A DNA stretch of 64,000 nucleotides from Cognatiluteimonas lumbrici (GCF_006476065.1 NZ_ML636798.1:372001-436000); one strand, 5' to 3'; positions 18,766-27,873 are shown, counted from the stretch's first letter. Numbers and translations are program-made. The notes: generated from the sequence alone by a model not told the origin.

Positions 18766-19689
18766 ATGCGCCTTCCCGCCGTGCTGTTCCTCGCCTCGCT
18801 GAGTCTGCTAGCGGCTTCGGCCCCAGCAGCCGCCCAGCCGTACTCCGGCCCGATCATCGACGTCCACATGCATGTCGGCCCAGCCGCGCCCGGAGCACCG
18901 AACCCCGCCACGGGCCAACCCACCACCGCCAACACCGACGCCGACCGCGAGCGCCTGACGCTGGAGCGGATGCGCCGGCACGGCATCGTCCTTGGGTTGG
19001 TCAGCGGCCCGGATGCGGCCATGGCCAGTATGCGCAAGGCCGGTGGCGGGGACAGGATCTGGGCCGGCGCCTTCCTCGACGACGGGCGTACTCCGTTGCC
19101 GCCCGCCGAGGTCTTGCGGGAGGCGTTCGCGAACGGCGACCTCAAGGTGATGGGCGAGATCGGGGCGCAGTACCACGGCCTCGACCCGAGCGACGAGTGG
19201 TTCGAGCCCTACCTGGCGCTGGCCGAGGAGTTCGACATCCCGGTCGGCATCCACACCGGCCTGGCGCCCCCGGGCACGCCGTACGGCTGCTGCCCCGATT
19301 TCAGCGTGTCGCTCGGCAATCCCCTGCGGCTCGAGCCCATGCTCAAGCGGCACCCGAAGCTGCGGGTGTGGATGGCGCACGCCGGCTGGCCGTACCTGGA
19401 GGAGACCAAGGCGATCCTCTACATGTACCCGCAGGTGCACGCCGACCTCTCGGTGATCAACTGGATCATTCCGCGGCAGGAATTCCACGACTACCTGCAG
19501 GCGCTGGTCACCGCCGGCCTCGGCGACCGCCTGATGTTCGGTTCCGACCAGATGGTCTGGCCCGAGTCGATCACGCTCGCGATCGAGGGCGTGGACAGCG
19601 CCGTGTTCCTGACCCCGGAGCAGAAGCGGGCGATCTTCCACGACAACGCTGCGCGGTTCCTGCGGCTGGAGACCGCCGAGGGTCGTTGA
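18766..19689 (+). CDS. Exported amidohydrolase-family protein (TIM-barrel, Amidohydro_2 type)
   Basis: The 307-aa product begins with a Sec signal peptide ending near ASAPAAAQ. The mature part has the metal-site pattern of the amidohydrolase superfamily: HMHVG near residue 30, GIHTGLAPPG, MAHAGWPYLEE and the late GSDQMVW aspartate. The substrate is not evident; relatives hydrolyse or decarboxylate small aromatic or cyclic compounds. A GAGG Shine-Dalgarno sits upstream of the ATG. It is the first gene after the Druantia island and is followed at 31 nt by a sugar-dehydrogenase-like gene on the same strand. Confidence 0.75.
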   Translation: MRLPAVLFLASLSLLAASAPAAAQPYSGPIIDVHMHVGPAAPGAPNPATGQPTTANTDADRERLTLERMRRHGIVLGLVSGPDAAMASMRKAGGGDRIWAGAFLDDGRTPLPPAEVLREAFANGDLKVMGEIGAQYHGLDPSDEWFEPYLALAEEFDIPVGIHTGLAPPGTPYGCCPDFSVSLGNPLRLEPMLKRHPKLRVWMAHAGWPYLEETKAILYMYPQVHADLSVINWIIPRQEFHDYLQALVTAGLGDRLMFGSDQMVWPESITLAIEGVDSAVFLTPEQKRAIFHDNAARFLRLETAEGR

Positions 19690-19720
19690 CCCGCGGCAGT
19701 GCTGCGCTACCCTGCGTCGG

Positions 19721-21061
19721 GTGCGCGGCACCTTCTCCTTCCTTGCTGCCCGGGGCGTGGCGTCTTTCCGTTCGCTGGCGCTGATCGCGCTGTGCCTCGC
19801 GGTGCTGCCGAGCGCTGCGCGGGAGCGCTACGCCGTCCTGGATGGCGCCACCTGCGACGGTTACCCGCGTCTCACCATCGGCACCCTCCGCGGCATGTGC
19901 GCCGGGCTCGTCATCGGGCCGACGACGCAGGACCCCAAGCGCGTCCTGCATCTCCCGCGCTCGCTCCTGCAGCTCGACGCCGACACCTGGCTGGTGACCG
20001 ACCTCGGCGCCTGGGAGGGCAGGCCGGGCAAGGTCTGGCGGCTGCGCGCGCCGCGTGGGCAGGCACCCTCGGTCGAGCGCCTGCTCGACGGCCTGCACCT
20101 GCCGCACGCGATCGCCCGCGGCCCGGACGGCCTGGTCTACATCGGCGAGATGAACCGGATCGTGCGCTTCGATCCCGGTGCCGCGTTCCCGGCCGATACG
20201 CTGGAAACCGTGGTCGACGGCCTGCCGGGCAACCGGTTGCACGCCAACCGGCATCCGCTGTCGCGCTTCGTGTTCCTGCCCGGCGGCGACTTGCTGGTCA
20301 ACGTCGGAGCGCCCAGCGACCAGTGCGACGGTGAGGGCGCGCGCACGGAGGACGCACTGTGCGCGGAGAGCGAGGGCGCGGCGGACGCGGCCTCGCTGCG
20401 GCGCTATCCCTACCTCGGCGAGGGCCGCTGGTCACGGGAGTACACAGTGGAGGCCCGCGGCCTGCGCAACTCGCTGGCGCTGGCCGTGCACGCGTCGGGG
20501 ACCGTGCTGCAGGCCGAGAACAGCTACGACTTCGACAGCCGCTGGCACCCGTACGAGGAGCTCAACGTGATCGCGCCCGGCCGCCACTTCGGCTGGCCGT
20601 ACTGCACGGCCACAGGCGCGGCCACGCCGGCCTGGCCCGACCGCGCGACGTGGTGCGGGTCCGAAGCGCACGCCAAGCCGGACCTGCTGCTGCCGCCGCA
20701 CACCGCGCCGCTGGACATGCTCTGGTACGAGGGCGCGATGTTCCCCGCGCTGCGCGGCCGGCTGCTGATGAGCTGGCACGGCTACCGCTCGGTCGGCGGC
20801 CGCATCGCCAGCTTCGCGGTTGACGCGCGTGGCGTCCCCATCCCGGACCGCAATCCGCGCTTCCCGGGCTACGGCCTTGGCTGGCGCAGCTATGGCGCGG
20901 GTCCGGCTGCGACGCCGGTCGTGCTGACGCCGGGCTGGGGCAAGCGCGCCGGCGAACAGCCGCAGGGCTCGCCGGTCGGCCTCACGGTCGCCGACGACGG
21001 CGCGATCTGGGTCGCCGACGACCGCGCCAGCGCGATCATCCGGTTTGCCGCGGAGAAGTAG
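19721..21061 (+). CDS. Exported PQQ-type sugar/sorbosone dehydrogenase-like beta-propeller
   Basis: The 446-aa protein starts at GTG 19721 with an N-terminal signal sequence (RSLALIALCLAVLPSAAR). The body shows six-bladed propeller repeats as in the GSDH family: LPHAIARGPDGLVYIGEMNR, VFLPGGDLLVNVGAPSDQC, a GLRNSLALAVH segment and APGRHFGWPYC. Relatives oxidise aldoses or sorbosone with PQQ in the periplasm; the substrate here is unknown. The cysteines suggest disulfides. It follows the amidohydrolase closely and may be co-transcribed. Confidence 0.7.
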   Translation: MRGTFSFLAARGVASFRSLALIALCLAVLPSAARERYAVLDGATCDGYPRLTIGTLRGMCAGLVIGPTTQDPKRVLHLPRSLLQLDADTWLVTDLGAWEGRPGKVWRLRAPRGQAPSVERLLDGLHLPHAIARGPDGLVYIGEMNRIVRFDPGAAFPADTLETVVDGLPGNRLHANRHPLSRFVFLPGGDLLVNVGAPSDQCDGEGARTEDALCAESEGAADAASLRRYPYLGEGRWSREYTVEARGLRNSLALAVHASGTVLQAENSYDFDSRWHPYEELNVIAPGRHFGWPYCTATGAATPAWPDRATWCGSEAHAKPDLLLPPHTAPLDMLWYEGAMFPALRGRLLMSWHGYRSVGGRIASFAVDARGVPIPDRNPRFPGYGLGWRSYGAGPAATPVVLTPGWGKRAGEQPQGSPVGLTVADDGAIWVADDRASAIIRFAAEK

Positions 21062-21123
21062 TCCGCACGGTTTCCCGTAGCATGGATGGCGGGGACGGAG
21101 CCGGCAGAACAGGGAGGAATGCA

Positions 21124-21669
21124 ATGGAGCGACGCGAGCCGGTGCTCGAGCCGAGCGACAAGAAGGCGGATCAGGATTGGGGGAATCTCAACTTTCGACG
21201 CCTTCGCCCTGCGTCATCGCGGGGGACATCCGAAGACAACGCCGAGTCCAGGTTCTGGATTGGCGTCGGCATCTTCCTGCTGGTTGCATTGCTCCATCCT
21301 TGGTACTCCTACTGGGTCAATACGCGCCTTCTGGCGCGGGATCTGCAAGCCGCGGGTGAAGAGTTCAGCCGGCAGCTTGAAGCCTCCAACGAGCAGATGC
21401 GTCAGGAGGCCGCCGCGACGGCTTCCAGACGAGAAGCGGCCTCGCGGCGACAGCGCATCGCCGGCGTCCGCGTCGTGGGTGCCGTGCCCAGCAGGACGGG
21501 GCCGGTCGCGATCGTGCGCCTGGGCCAGTCCAACGTGAGCGAGGCCAGGGCGACGATCTGCCGCCAGGCCGAAGACATGCTTGGCATGCCGCTTGCCGGG
21601 GAAGTGCTTCGTGTGCAGCAACACCGTGGAGGCCAGTCGACGGTGGACGGCGGCACAATTCGTTGCTGA
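21124..21669 (+). CDS. Single-pass membrane protein of unknown function
   Basis: The 181-aa protein has one transmembrane helix near 43-62 (FWIGVGIFLLVALLHPWYSY), then a charged, probable coiled-coil stretch (about 70-115, rich in Q, E, R, A) and a small C-terminal domain. ATG 21124 is preceded by AGGGAGGAA at good spacing, which decides the start over the in-frame ATG at 21082. I do not recognise a family. The next gene also encodes a small membrane protein and may be co-transcribed. Confidence 0.6.
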   Translation: MERREPVLEPSDKKADQDWGNLNFRRLRPASSRGTSEDNAESRFWIGVGIFLLVALLHPWYSYWVNTRLLARDLQAAGEEFSRQLEASNEQMRQEAAATASRREAASRRQRIAGVRVVGAVPSRTGPVAIVRLGQSNVSEARATICRQAEDMLGMPLAGEVLRVQQHRGGQSTVDGGTIRC

Positions 21670-21713
21670 CCCTGGTCTTGCGTTCGGTCCCATCCTGTCG
21701 TCGAATTCGCTCC

Positions 21714-22310
21714 ATGGAAATATCCCAGAAGCGCAGCACCGCCCGCACCCGATACGTATTCCATGACGACCGGGTCGAATACTCCTGGAAGGACAGTTCG
21801 GGCAGCCGGAGCTTTTCCGTGCCGTACGTGGACATCAGCCGCGACCGCCAGACCCTGACAGAACGCAATGTCTGGCTCCGCAACGTGGGTTATTTCTGGA
21901 CCGCGCTCGGCCTGTTGCTGCTGGTGATATCGCTGAACGAAGAGGGCGGAATCAGGGGAGGGCTCTGGCTGGTCCTGGGCGTCGGATGCCTGGCCGCCTA
22001 TTACGCTTACCCGACGAAGTACAAGATCCTTCCGAGCGACAAGGGGAACCTGCTGGTCCTGGACCACGGCGACGCCGGGGCCCGCATCGAGGCGGAGATC
22101 GAGCAGCGTCGCGCAGCCCAGTTCCGGCAGGAATACGACTTCTTTCCCGAGGGCGACAGCACGGCCCAGCTTCGTAACCGGTTCAACTGGTTGCACCGCG
22201 AGGGTGCGCTCGACGATGCACAGCTGCAGGAGCGCCTGGCGCGTGTGGCGGCGATGGAGCATCGTGAGGCAGAGCCTTTCCCCGAGCCCGTAACCCGCAC
22301 GCTGAACTAG
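21714..22310 (+). CDS. Membrane protein with C-terminal SHOCT-like segment, unknown function
   Basis: The 198-aa product has a short N-terminal cytoplasmic part with beta-strand character (RTRYVFHDDRVEYSW), two transmembrane helices (about 63-80 and 87-102) and a hydrophilic tail. The tail has the pattern LRNRFNWLHREGALDDAQLQ, like the short C-terminal oligomerisation (SHOCT) helix pair. No enzyme motif was seen. It lies downstream of another unknown membrane protein in the same direction. Confidence 0.6.
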   Translation: MEISQKRSTARTRYVFHDDRVEYSWKDSSGSRSFSVPYVDISRDRQTLTERNVWLRNVGYFWTALGLLLLVISLNEEGGIRGGLWLVLGVGCLAAYYAYPTKYKILPSDKGNLLVLDHGDAGARIEAEIEQRRAAQFRQEYDFFPEGDSTAQLRNRFNWLHREGALDDAQLQERLARVAAMEHREAEPFPEPVTRTLN

Positions 22311-22385
22311 CGGATGCCGGAATCGCCCTGATTTCACGGCCGGAAAGCGATGCTGGTCGCCCATTGGAACTGGAGGCTACGGCGC

Positions 22386-24080
22386 ATGCGGCGCTTCCTG
22401 GTTGCACTTCCCCCTGGTGCCTTGATGGCGCTCGTCATGGGCGCCTGCGCGCAGCTGCAGCCGCAGTTCGAAGGGAAGGTGGAAAGCGACGTGGACGTCG
22501 CCGCGGTCGCGGCTCCGCCCAGCGAAGACAAGCCGGAAGTCCCGCCGCGAATGCAGGCGGAGTTCGATGCCTGCCTCGCCGGCCTTCGCGACGATGCCGC
22601 GGCAGCGGGTATTTCCGCGGCGACGTTCACGGCCAACACCAGGGACCTCGTGCTCGACCCGGGCGTGCTGGCGCTGCTCAACCGCCAGCCGGAGTTCACC
22701 ACGCCGATCTGGGACTACATGGCCGGGCTGGTGGATGAGGAGCGGGTGGCGGACGGGCGCGCGATGCTGGCCAGGCACGCCGACACGCTGGCGCGCGCGC
22801 AACAGCGCTACGGGGTGGATCCCGCCACGGTGGTCGCGGTCTGGGGTGTCGAAAGCGATTACGGCCGCACCTTCGGGACGCGTCCGTTGCTGGTGTCGCT
22901 GGCGACCCTGTCGTGTTTCGACCGGCGCCAGGCGTTCTTCCGCGGCGAGTTGTTCAGCGCGCTGCAGATCATCCAGTCCGGGGATATCGACGCCGATCGC
23001 TTGCGCGGCTCGTGGGCCGGCGCGTTCGGCCATACCCAGTTCATGCCCTCGACCTTCCAGCGCATCGCGGTGGATTTCGACGGCGACGGGCGCCGCGACC
23101 TGATCGGAAGCGTGCCGGATGCCCTGGGTTCGACCGCGCATTACCTGCAGCGCGCCGGCTGGCGCAGCGGCCAGCCCTGGGGGTACGAGGTCCGGGTGCC
23201 GAAGGGGTTCGATGCCCGCCTGGCCGGGCGTACCGATCGCCGCGCGCTGTCGGACTGGTTGCGTCGCGGCATCGAGCGCGTCGACGGCCGGCCCATCGAC
23301 CTGCCCGGCGACACCCGCGCCGCGCTGCTGCTGCCGGCGGGCGTCGAGGGCCCGGCGTTCCTGGTGTTCAAGAACTTCGACGCCATCTACGCCTACAACG
23401 CGTCGGAAAGCTACGCGCTGGCAATCGCGCACCTGTCCGACCGCCTGCGCGGCGGCGGCGGGTTCGCGACCCCGTGGCCCACCGACGACCCCGGTCTGTC
23501 GCGCAAGGAGCGAAAGGAACTGCAGGCCCTGCTGCTGGCGCGCGGCCACGACATCGGCGAGGTCGACGGCATCATCGGCAGCCGTACGCGCGACGCGATC
23601 CGGCAGGAACAGCAGCGCCTGGGCCACGCGGTCGACGGTCGCGCCGGACAGCGGCTGCTGCGCGCCTTGCGCGCCCAGCCGCAGGCGCCGGCAGGCCCCG
23701 ACGCCCTGGCCCAGGTCGGCCGCTGGAAGCTGCAGGGCGCCACGGATGCGGCAGGCCAGCCGATCGCGGCCGTCGCGCCCCACGGCAAACCGGTCCACGC
23801 AATCGTCTTGTCCGACGGTTCGCTCGGGATCGAGGGCGGCTGCAACCACATGGGCGGGCGCTACGACATCGACGCGCAGGGGCGGCTGGTGGTGCAGGAG
23901 ATCCAGTCCACGCTCATGGCCTGCGCCGATCAGGCGCTGATGACGGCCGACAGTGCGGTCGCCGGCCTGCTGCAGGGCGCTTCGGCATGGCGTATCGCCG
24001 AGAGCTACCCCGAGCAGCTGTACCTCGAACACGCCGACGGACGGCGCAGCCACTGGGTGGCGGTGCGGCCCGCGCCTTGA
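22386..24080 (+). CDS. mltB: MltB-type lytic murein transglycosylase with peptidoglycan-binding and META domains
   Basis: The 564-aa lipoprotein (lipobox MGAC) has an SLT_2 domain with catalytic Glu156 in VWGVESDYG and the downstream GAFGHTQFMPST. A PG_binding_1 domain follows at about 371-430 (LLLARGHDIGEVDGIIGSRT). The last 115 residues look like a META/HslJ domain (GGCNHMGGRYDI). It cleaves glycan strands to 1,6-anhydroMurNAc at the inner face of the outer membrane. GGAGG 9 nt before ATG 22386 supports the start. The META fusion is uncommon. The stop overlaps the MFS gene start (TGATG). Confidence 0.85.
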   Translation: MRRFLVALPPGALMALVMGACAQLQPQFEGKVESDVDVAAVAAPPSEDKPEVPPRMQAEFDACLAGLRDDAAAAGISAATFTANTRDLVLDPGVLALLNRQPEFTTPIWDYMAGLVDEERVADGRAMLARHADTLARAQQRYGVDPATVVAVWGVESDYGRTFGTRPLLVSLATLSCFDRRQAFFRGELFSALQIIQSGDIDADRLRGSWAGAFGHTQFMPSTFQRIAVDFDGDGRRDLIGSVPDALGSTAHYLQRAGWRSGQPWGYEVRVPKGFDARLAGRTDRRALSDWLRRGIERVDGRPIDLPGDTRAALLLPAGVEGPAFLVFKNFDAIYAYNASESYALAIAHLSDRLRGGGGFATPWPTDDPGLSRKERKELQALLLARGHDIGEVDGIIGSRTRDAIRQEQQRLGHAVDGRAGQRLLRALRAQPQAPAGPDALAQVGRWKLQGATDAAGQPIAAVAPHGKPVHAIVLSDGSLGIEGGCNHMGGRYDIDAQGRLVVQEIQSTLMACADQALMTADSAVAGLLQGASAWRIAESYPEQLYLEHADGRRSHWVAVRPAP

Positions 24081-25387
24081 TGCCGGTGCGCGGCACCTTC
24101 TCCTCCCTCGCGATCCACAACTACCGGGTCTGGGCGATCGGCGCGCTGGTGTCGAACGTCGGCACCTGGATGCAACGCATCGGCCAGGACTGGCTGGTGC
24201 TCGTGGTGCTCACCGACAACAACGCCACCGCGATAGGCATCGTGATGGCGCTGCAGTTCGGACCGCCGCTGTTGCTGCTGCCGCTGACCGGCTGGGCGGC
24301 CGACCACCTGGATCGGCGCAAGCTCCTGTTGTTCACGCAGGGCGCTGCCGGGCTGCTGGCGCTGGGGCTGGGCGTGGTCACGCTGCTCGGCGTGGTGGAA
24401 CTGTGGCAGGTGTACGGCTTCGCCTTCCTGCTCGGCTGCGTCACCGCGTTCGACGCGCCGGCGCGGCAGGCCTTCGTCTCGGACCTGGTGGACGACGCCC
24501 ACCTGGCCAACGCGGTCGCGCTCAACTCGACCTCGTTCAACGCCGCGCGCATGCTCGGCCCGGCCGTGGCCGGCGCGCTGATCGCGGCGGTGGGCGAGGG
24601 CTGGCTGTTCCTGGTCAACGCGGGCACCTACGCGGCGGTGCTGGTCTCGCTGGGCTTCCTGCGCGTGCACGAGCTGCATGCACACGAGCGCCCCGACCGC
24701 GCGCGCGGCGGCGTGCTTGCCGGCTTCCGCTATGTCTGGCAGCGGCCCGACCTGATGGCGGTGCTGGTGATGCTGGCGCTGATGGGCGCGTTCGGCTTCA
24801 ACTTCGCGATCTTCATCTCGACCATGTCGGTCACCGTGTTCGATGGCGACTCGACCCAATTCGGCATCCTGACCTCGGCGATGGCGCTGGGGACGATGGC
24901 CGGGGCGCTGTTGTCGGCGCGCCGGCCGATGCCGGGGATGGTGCTGATGGGTGCCTCGGCGGCCGCATTCGGCATCACGACCGCGCTGGCCGCGGTGATG
25001 CCCTCGCCGTGGCTGTTCGCGGTGATGCTGGTGTTCGTCGGGCTGGCGGCGCTGACCTTCATGACCGGCAGCAACTCGATGATGCAGCTCACCACCGAGC
25101 GCAGCATGCGCGGGCGCGTGCTGGCGCTGCGGATCGCGGTGGTGATGGGTGGGACGCCCCTCGGGGCGCCGCTGATCGGCTGGCTGGTGGACCGCTTCGG
25201 CGCGCGCGTTGCGATGGGCGCCGGCGCGCTCTCCGGGCTGCTGGCGGCGGCCGTGGCGGTGGTCTACCTCGTCCGGCATCGCGACCTGCGGCTGCGGCGC
25301 GTCGCCGGCCGCTGGCAACTGCAGCTGCGTCCGGCGCCGGCCGAGCTCGAAGCCGTCCGTGTTGCGGCCGGCGAGCGGGTGAAGTAG
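24080..25387 (+). CDS. MFS transporter (MFS_3 / EntS-like)
   Basis: The 435-aa protein has about 12 hydrophobic segments and the MFS loop GWAADHLDRRKLL between helices 2 and 3. The pattern VSNVGTWMQRIGQDWLV near the N-terminus and FDAPARQAFVSDLV are those of the MFS_3 exporters such as the enterobactin exporter EntS. Substrate is unknown; drug or siderophore export is typical. The start overlaps the stop of the mltB gene by one base, so translation is coupled. The hydrophilic C-terminal tail is about 40 residues. Confidence 0.8.
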   Translation: MPVRGTFSSLAIHNYRVWAIGALVSNVGTWMQRIGQDWLVLVVLTDNNATAIGIVMALQFGPPLLLLPLTGWAADHLDRRKLLLFTQGAAGLLALGLGVVTLLGVVELWQVYGFAFLLGCVTAFDAPARQAFVSDLVDDAHLANAVALNSTSFNAARMLGPAVAGALIAAVGEGWLFLVNAGTYAAVLVSLGFLRVHELHAHERPDRARGGVLAGFRYVWQRPDLMAVLVMLALMGAFGFNFAIFISTMSVTVFDGDSTQFGILTSAMALGTMAGALLSARRPMPGMVLMGASAAAFGITTALAAVMPSPWLFAVMLVFVGLAALTFMTGSNSMMQLTTERSMRGRVLALRIAVVMGGTPLGAPLIGWLVDRFGARVAMGAGALSGLLAAAVAVVYLVRHRDLRLRRVAGRWQLQLRPAPAELEAVRVAAGERVK

Positions 25388-25398
25388 TACCGATCGCC

Positions 25399-26034
25399 AT
25401 GATCAGGACACTCCGGCAGCAGTCGATCCCCGCGGCGGCGCGGCTGCTGGCCGGCAGCATGGCGGACAACCCGCTGCACCTGCGCGTGTTCGGCAGCGGG
25501 GCGCGGCTCGAGCCGATGCTGGAGGAGGCGTTCGCGCGCCTGCTGCGCCGGCAGCTGCGCACCGGCATCGTGCTGGGCGCGCACGAGGGCGATGTGCTGG
25601 TCGGCGTGGCCGCGATGGTGCCGCCGGGACGGTGCCAGCCGGGCCTGCCGGAACAGCTCGCGATGCTGCCGATCCTCGCGCGCGGCGGCGCGTTGCAGCG
25701 CTTGCCGCGGATCCGGCACTGGCTGCGGACGTGGGAGCGCCTGGATCCGGCATTCGATCACTGGCACCTGGGTCCGGCGGCCGTGGCGCGCACGCACCAG
25801 GGGCAAGGCATCGGCACCCGGCTGATGGCGGCGGTGTGCGAACGGCTCGACCGGGAGCAGGGCGTCGGCTACCTCGAGACCGACAAGCCGGAGAACGTGC
25901 GGCTCTACCGCCGCGGCGGATTCGAGGTGGTGGCCGAGCGGCAGGTGCTCGGGGTGACCAACTGGTTCATGCTCCGTCACCAACCCTGGAAGCGCGGCCA
26001 GGTCGCGACGCCGCCGGGAAGCAGCGCGGAATAG
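25399..26034 (+). CDS. GNAT family N-acetyltransferase
   Basis: The 211-aa protein has a GNAT fold C-terminal half with the acetyl-CoA loop THQGQGIGTRLMAAV (about residues 133-147) followed by YLETDKPENVRLYRRGGFEV, the typical beta5-alpha4 region. The N-terminal part is predicted helical (LRQQSIPAAARLLAGSMADN). Acceptor is unknown. It starts 11 nt after the MFS gene, suggesting one operon. The last 58 nt overlap the convergent DSD1-type gene. Confidence 0.8.
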   Translation: MIRTLRQQSIPAAARLLAGSMADNPLHLRVFGSGARLEPMLEEAFARLLRRQLRTGIVLGAHEGDVLVGVAAMVPPGRCQPGLPEQLAMLPILARGGALQRLPRIRHWLRTWERLDPAFDHWHLGPAAVARTHQGQGIGTRLMAAVCERLDREQGVGYLETDKPENVRLYRRGGFEVVAERQVLGVTNWFMLRHQPWKRGQVATPPGSSAE

Positions 26035-27107
26035 GCGGGAAACTGCGCGGCCGTGGCGCAGGCGTGGTTGGGCAGGATCCGCAGCCGCGTGCCGACCGGG
26101 AACCGCGCCGCGATGTCCGGATCCATGCCGCCCGTGCGCGCGACGATGCCGTGCTCCTGGTTCGCGCTTTCGATGAGGTAGCCGGCGATCGGCGCGCCGT
26201 CCTCCGTGCACACCTGCCCGAGCCCGAAGTCGCGCTTCTGCGCCTGGGTGCCGCGGTCGCGGCTCATCGCCATCCAGCCGGCGTCCACGATCGCCCAGCC
26301 CTTGTCCTGCTGGTGGCCAATGACCGTGGTCAGGACCGAGAGCGCGATCTCGTCCATCGTGCACACGCCGATGTTGTGCATTACCAGATCGAAGAACACG
26401 TAGACGCCGGCGCGCACTTCGGTCACGCCCTGCAGCGATTGCGCGGACAGCGCCGTGGGCGTGGAGCCGACGCTGACCACGGGGCAGGGCAGGCCCGCCT
26501 CGCGCAGGCGTTCGGCGGCGCGGACGGTGCCGGCGCGTTCCTGCTCGGCGGCGGCCTGCAGCGCTTCGGGGGTGTCGAGCGCGTAGCTGCCACCGGCGTG
26601 GGCCATCACGCCGCCGAGCCGTGCGCCGCCCTCGTGCAGGGCACGGCCGACGTCGAGCAGTGCTTCGCCTTCCGGCGGGATGCCCGAGCGGTGGGCGTCC
26701 ACGTCGATCTCGATCCAGACCTCGAAGGCCTCGCCGTGCTCGCGGCCGAAGCGGGCGACCGCCTCGGCGCCGTCCACGTTGTCGGTGATGAACTTCAGAT
26801 CGCAGCCCCGGCGCCGCAGCTCCAGCGCCCGCGGCAGCTTGTTCGGCGCGATGCCGACCGCGTAGAGGATGTCGGTGATGCCGGCGTCGAAGAACTCCTC
26901 GGCCTCCTTCAGCGTCGACACGGTGATGCCGCGCGCACCGGCCTCGAGTTGGGCCCGGACCACCGGCAGGCTCTTGCTGGTCTTCACGTGCGGGCGCAGC
27001 TTGACCCCCAGTGCGTCCATGCGCGACTGCATGCGGGCGATGTTGGCCCGCATCCGGGCGGCGTCGACCAGGGCGGCGGGGGTCTGCAGTTCGGGGATCG
27101 CGGTCAT
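25977..27107 (-). CDS. DSD1-family PLP enzyme (D-threonine aldolase / D-serine dehydratase-like)
   Basis: The 376-aa protein is a fold-type III PLP enzyme. The lysine for the Schiff base is in LRPHVKTSKS (about residues 38-47) and the C-terminal metal-binding part includes LPNHACATAA. These marks belong to D-threonine aldolase, D-serine dehydratase and 3-hydroxy-D-aspartate aldolase, which cannot be told apart by eye. It likely acts on D-hydroxy amino acids in the cytoplasm. It is convergent with the GNAT gene with a 58-nt overlap. A D-aminoacylase is encoded about 13 kb away, so D-amino acid use is a plausible theme. Confidence 0.8.
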   Translation of the reverse strand: MTAIPELQTPAALVDAARMRANIARMQSRMDALGVKLRPHVKTSKSLPVVRAQLEAGARGITVSTLKEAEEFFDAGITDILYAVGIAPNKLPRALELRRRGCDLKFITDNVDGAEAVARFGREHGEAFEVWIEIDVDAHRSGIPPEGEALLDVGRALHEGGARLGGVMAHAGGSYALDTPEALQAAAEQERAGTVRAAERLREAGLPCPVVSVGSTPTALSAQSLQGVTEVRAGVYVFFDLVMHNIGVCTMDEIALSVLTTVIGHQQDKGWAIVDAGWMAMSRDRGTQAQKRDFGLGQVCTEDGAPIAGYLIESANQEHGIVARTGGMDPDIAARFPVGTRLRILPNHACATAAQFPAYSALLPGGVATWPRFQGW

Positions 27108-27131
27108 GGGCCGAGGATACGGCCTGGCGCG

Positions 27132-27386
27132 TCAAGCCGGCTGCTCCACCACCTGCCCGGAGGCGTCCACCACCAGCCGCACCCGCTTGCCCGCGTAGTA
27201 GAAGCTGGCACGGTACAGGCCCTCGTCAGGGCCGGTGCCGCGTTCGCAGAGCTGGGTGATCTTGCGATTCTCCAGCAGCTGCATGAACTCGGCCGGCGCC
27301 AGGCCGAGGCCCTCCGCAACGAGCGCAGCCTCGATTTCGATCGCGGGCGCGTGCTCTTCCAGCGAGATCGGGATGGGCTTGGCCAT
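27132..27386 (-). CDS. Small DUF6522-type protein (paralogue 1)
   Basis: The 84-aa protein has the family segments EIEAALVAEGLGLAPAEF, KITQLCERGTG and YRASFYYAGKRVRLVV. A paralogue is at 44327-44572. Function is unknown; to my knowledge such proteins are often found near anaerobic-respiration genes. An FNR-type box TTGATCCGGGTCAA is centred 41.5 bp upstream of the A of the ATG, with GAGCAT in the -10 place, predicting a leaderless transcript. An in-frame upstream start at 27434 would include the box itself and is unlikely. Confidence 0.7.
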   Translation of the reverse strand: MAKPIPISLEEHAPAIEIEAALVAEGLGLAPAEFMQLLENRKITQLCERGTGPDEGLYRASFYYAGKRVRLVVDASGQVVEQPA

Positions 27387-27420
27387 GGACACATGCTCGC
27401 GCGCCGACGCACCACCGGGC

Positions 27421-27434
27421 TTGATCCGGGTCAA
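27421..27434. promoter_or_regulatory. FNR/DNR-type box A (TTGATCCGGGTCAA)
   Basis: A perfect TTGA-N6-TCAA palindrome in the 117-nt region between the divergent DUF6522 and CCGxC-tail genes. It is centred 41.5 bp before the DUF6522 start. It is also 76.5 bp before the other start, with GAAGAT at 27457-27462 as a well-placed -10 for activation from -41.5. Binding by a CRP/FNR-family regulator is inferred. Confidence 0.7.
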
Positions 27435-27503
27435 GGACGCGCCGGTTGCGCCCGTCGAAGATGCGCCACCACGTCATTCCGCGTGCGAACGGAGCAACTC
27501 CCG

Positions 27504-27746
27504 ATGCAATTCGAACTGTCCACCGCCCCGAACCCCGACGCCTCCCGCCTCGCTGCGGCGTTGCTTCCCCTCGATCCCGAAGCGCGGATCGCGCTGGACG
27601 CCCGCAAGGGGCGCCTCGAAGTCCTCACCGTCGCCACCGCTGACCAGGTCATCACCGCCATCGAGTCCATCGGCTGGTCGGCGCGCCCGCTCGAGCAGGA
27701 AGTGCACATCAGCGGCGGCAGCACCTGCTGCGGGCATTGCGCCTGA
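27504..27746 (+). CDS. Small HMA-like protein with CCGxC tail (paralogue 1)
   Basis: The 80-aa protein has a ferredoxin-like beta-alpha-beta pattern similar to heavy-metal-associated domains, but lacks the usual N-terminal CxxC. Instead it ends in STCCGHCA. A related 79-aa protein at 56724-56963 ends in SVCCGGCSG and also follows an FNR-type box. The cysteine tail may bind a metal (inference). ATG 27504 has GGAG about 9 nt upstream. It is divergent from a DUF6522 gene and shares its FNR-type box. Confidence 0.65.
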   Translation: MQFELSTAPNPDASRLAAALLPLDPEARIALDARKGRLEVLTVATADQVITAIESIGWSARPLEQEVHISGGSTCCGHCA

Positions 27747-27837
27747 ACGCGGCGTGCGGGTGATGCGTCCCAGGCGGTGATGTGGCAAGGTCTGCCGGCG
27801 CCCGGATCGCGGGCACTGGCAACCAGGGAGAGATGCC

Positions 27838-27873
27838 ATGAACGTCGTCACCAGCAGCACGAGGACCGGCTGA
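27838..27873 (+). CDS. Possible 11-codon leader peptide before the DUF6151 gene
   Basis: ATG 27838 opens an 11-codon frame (MNVVTSSTRTG) that ends in TGA one base before the ATG of the downstream gene. It has its own good ribosome site (AGGGAGAG). It may drive coupled translation of the next gene. It could equally be chance, as it is very short. Confidence 0.3.
   Translation: MNVVTSSTRTG

Noticed and set aside
19721-24111. Near-identical 26-nt stretch at 19721 and 24086 (24 of 26 match)
   Set aside because: Both code for RGTFS in unrelated proteins, without longer flanking similarity or repeat features; most likely chance in G+C-rich coding DNA.
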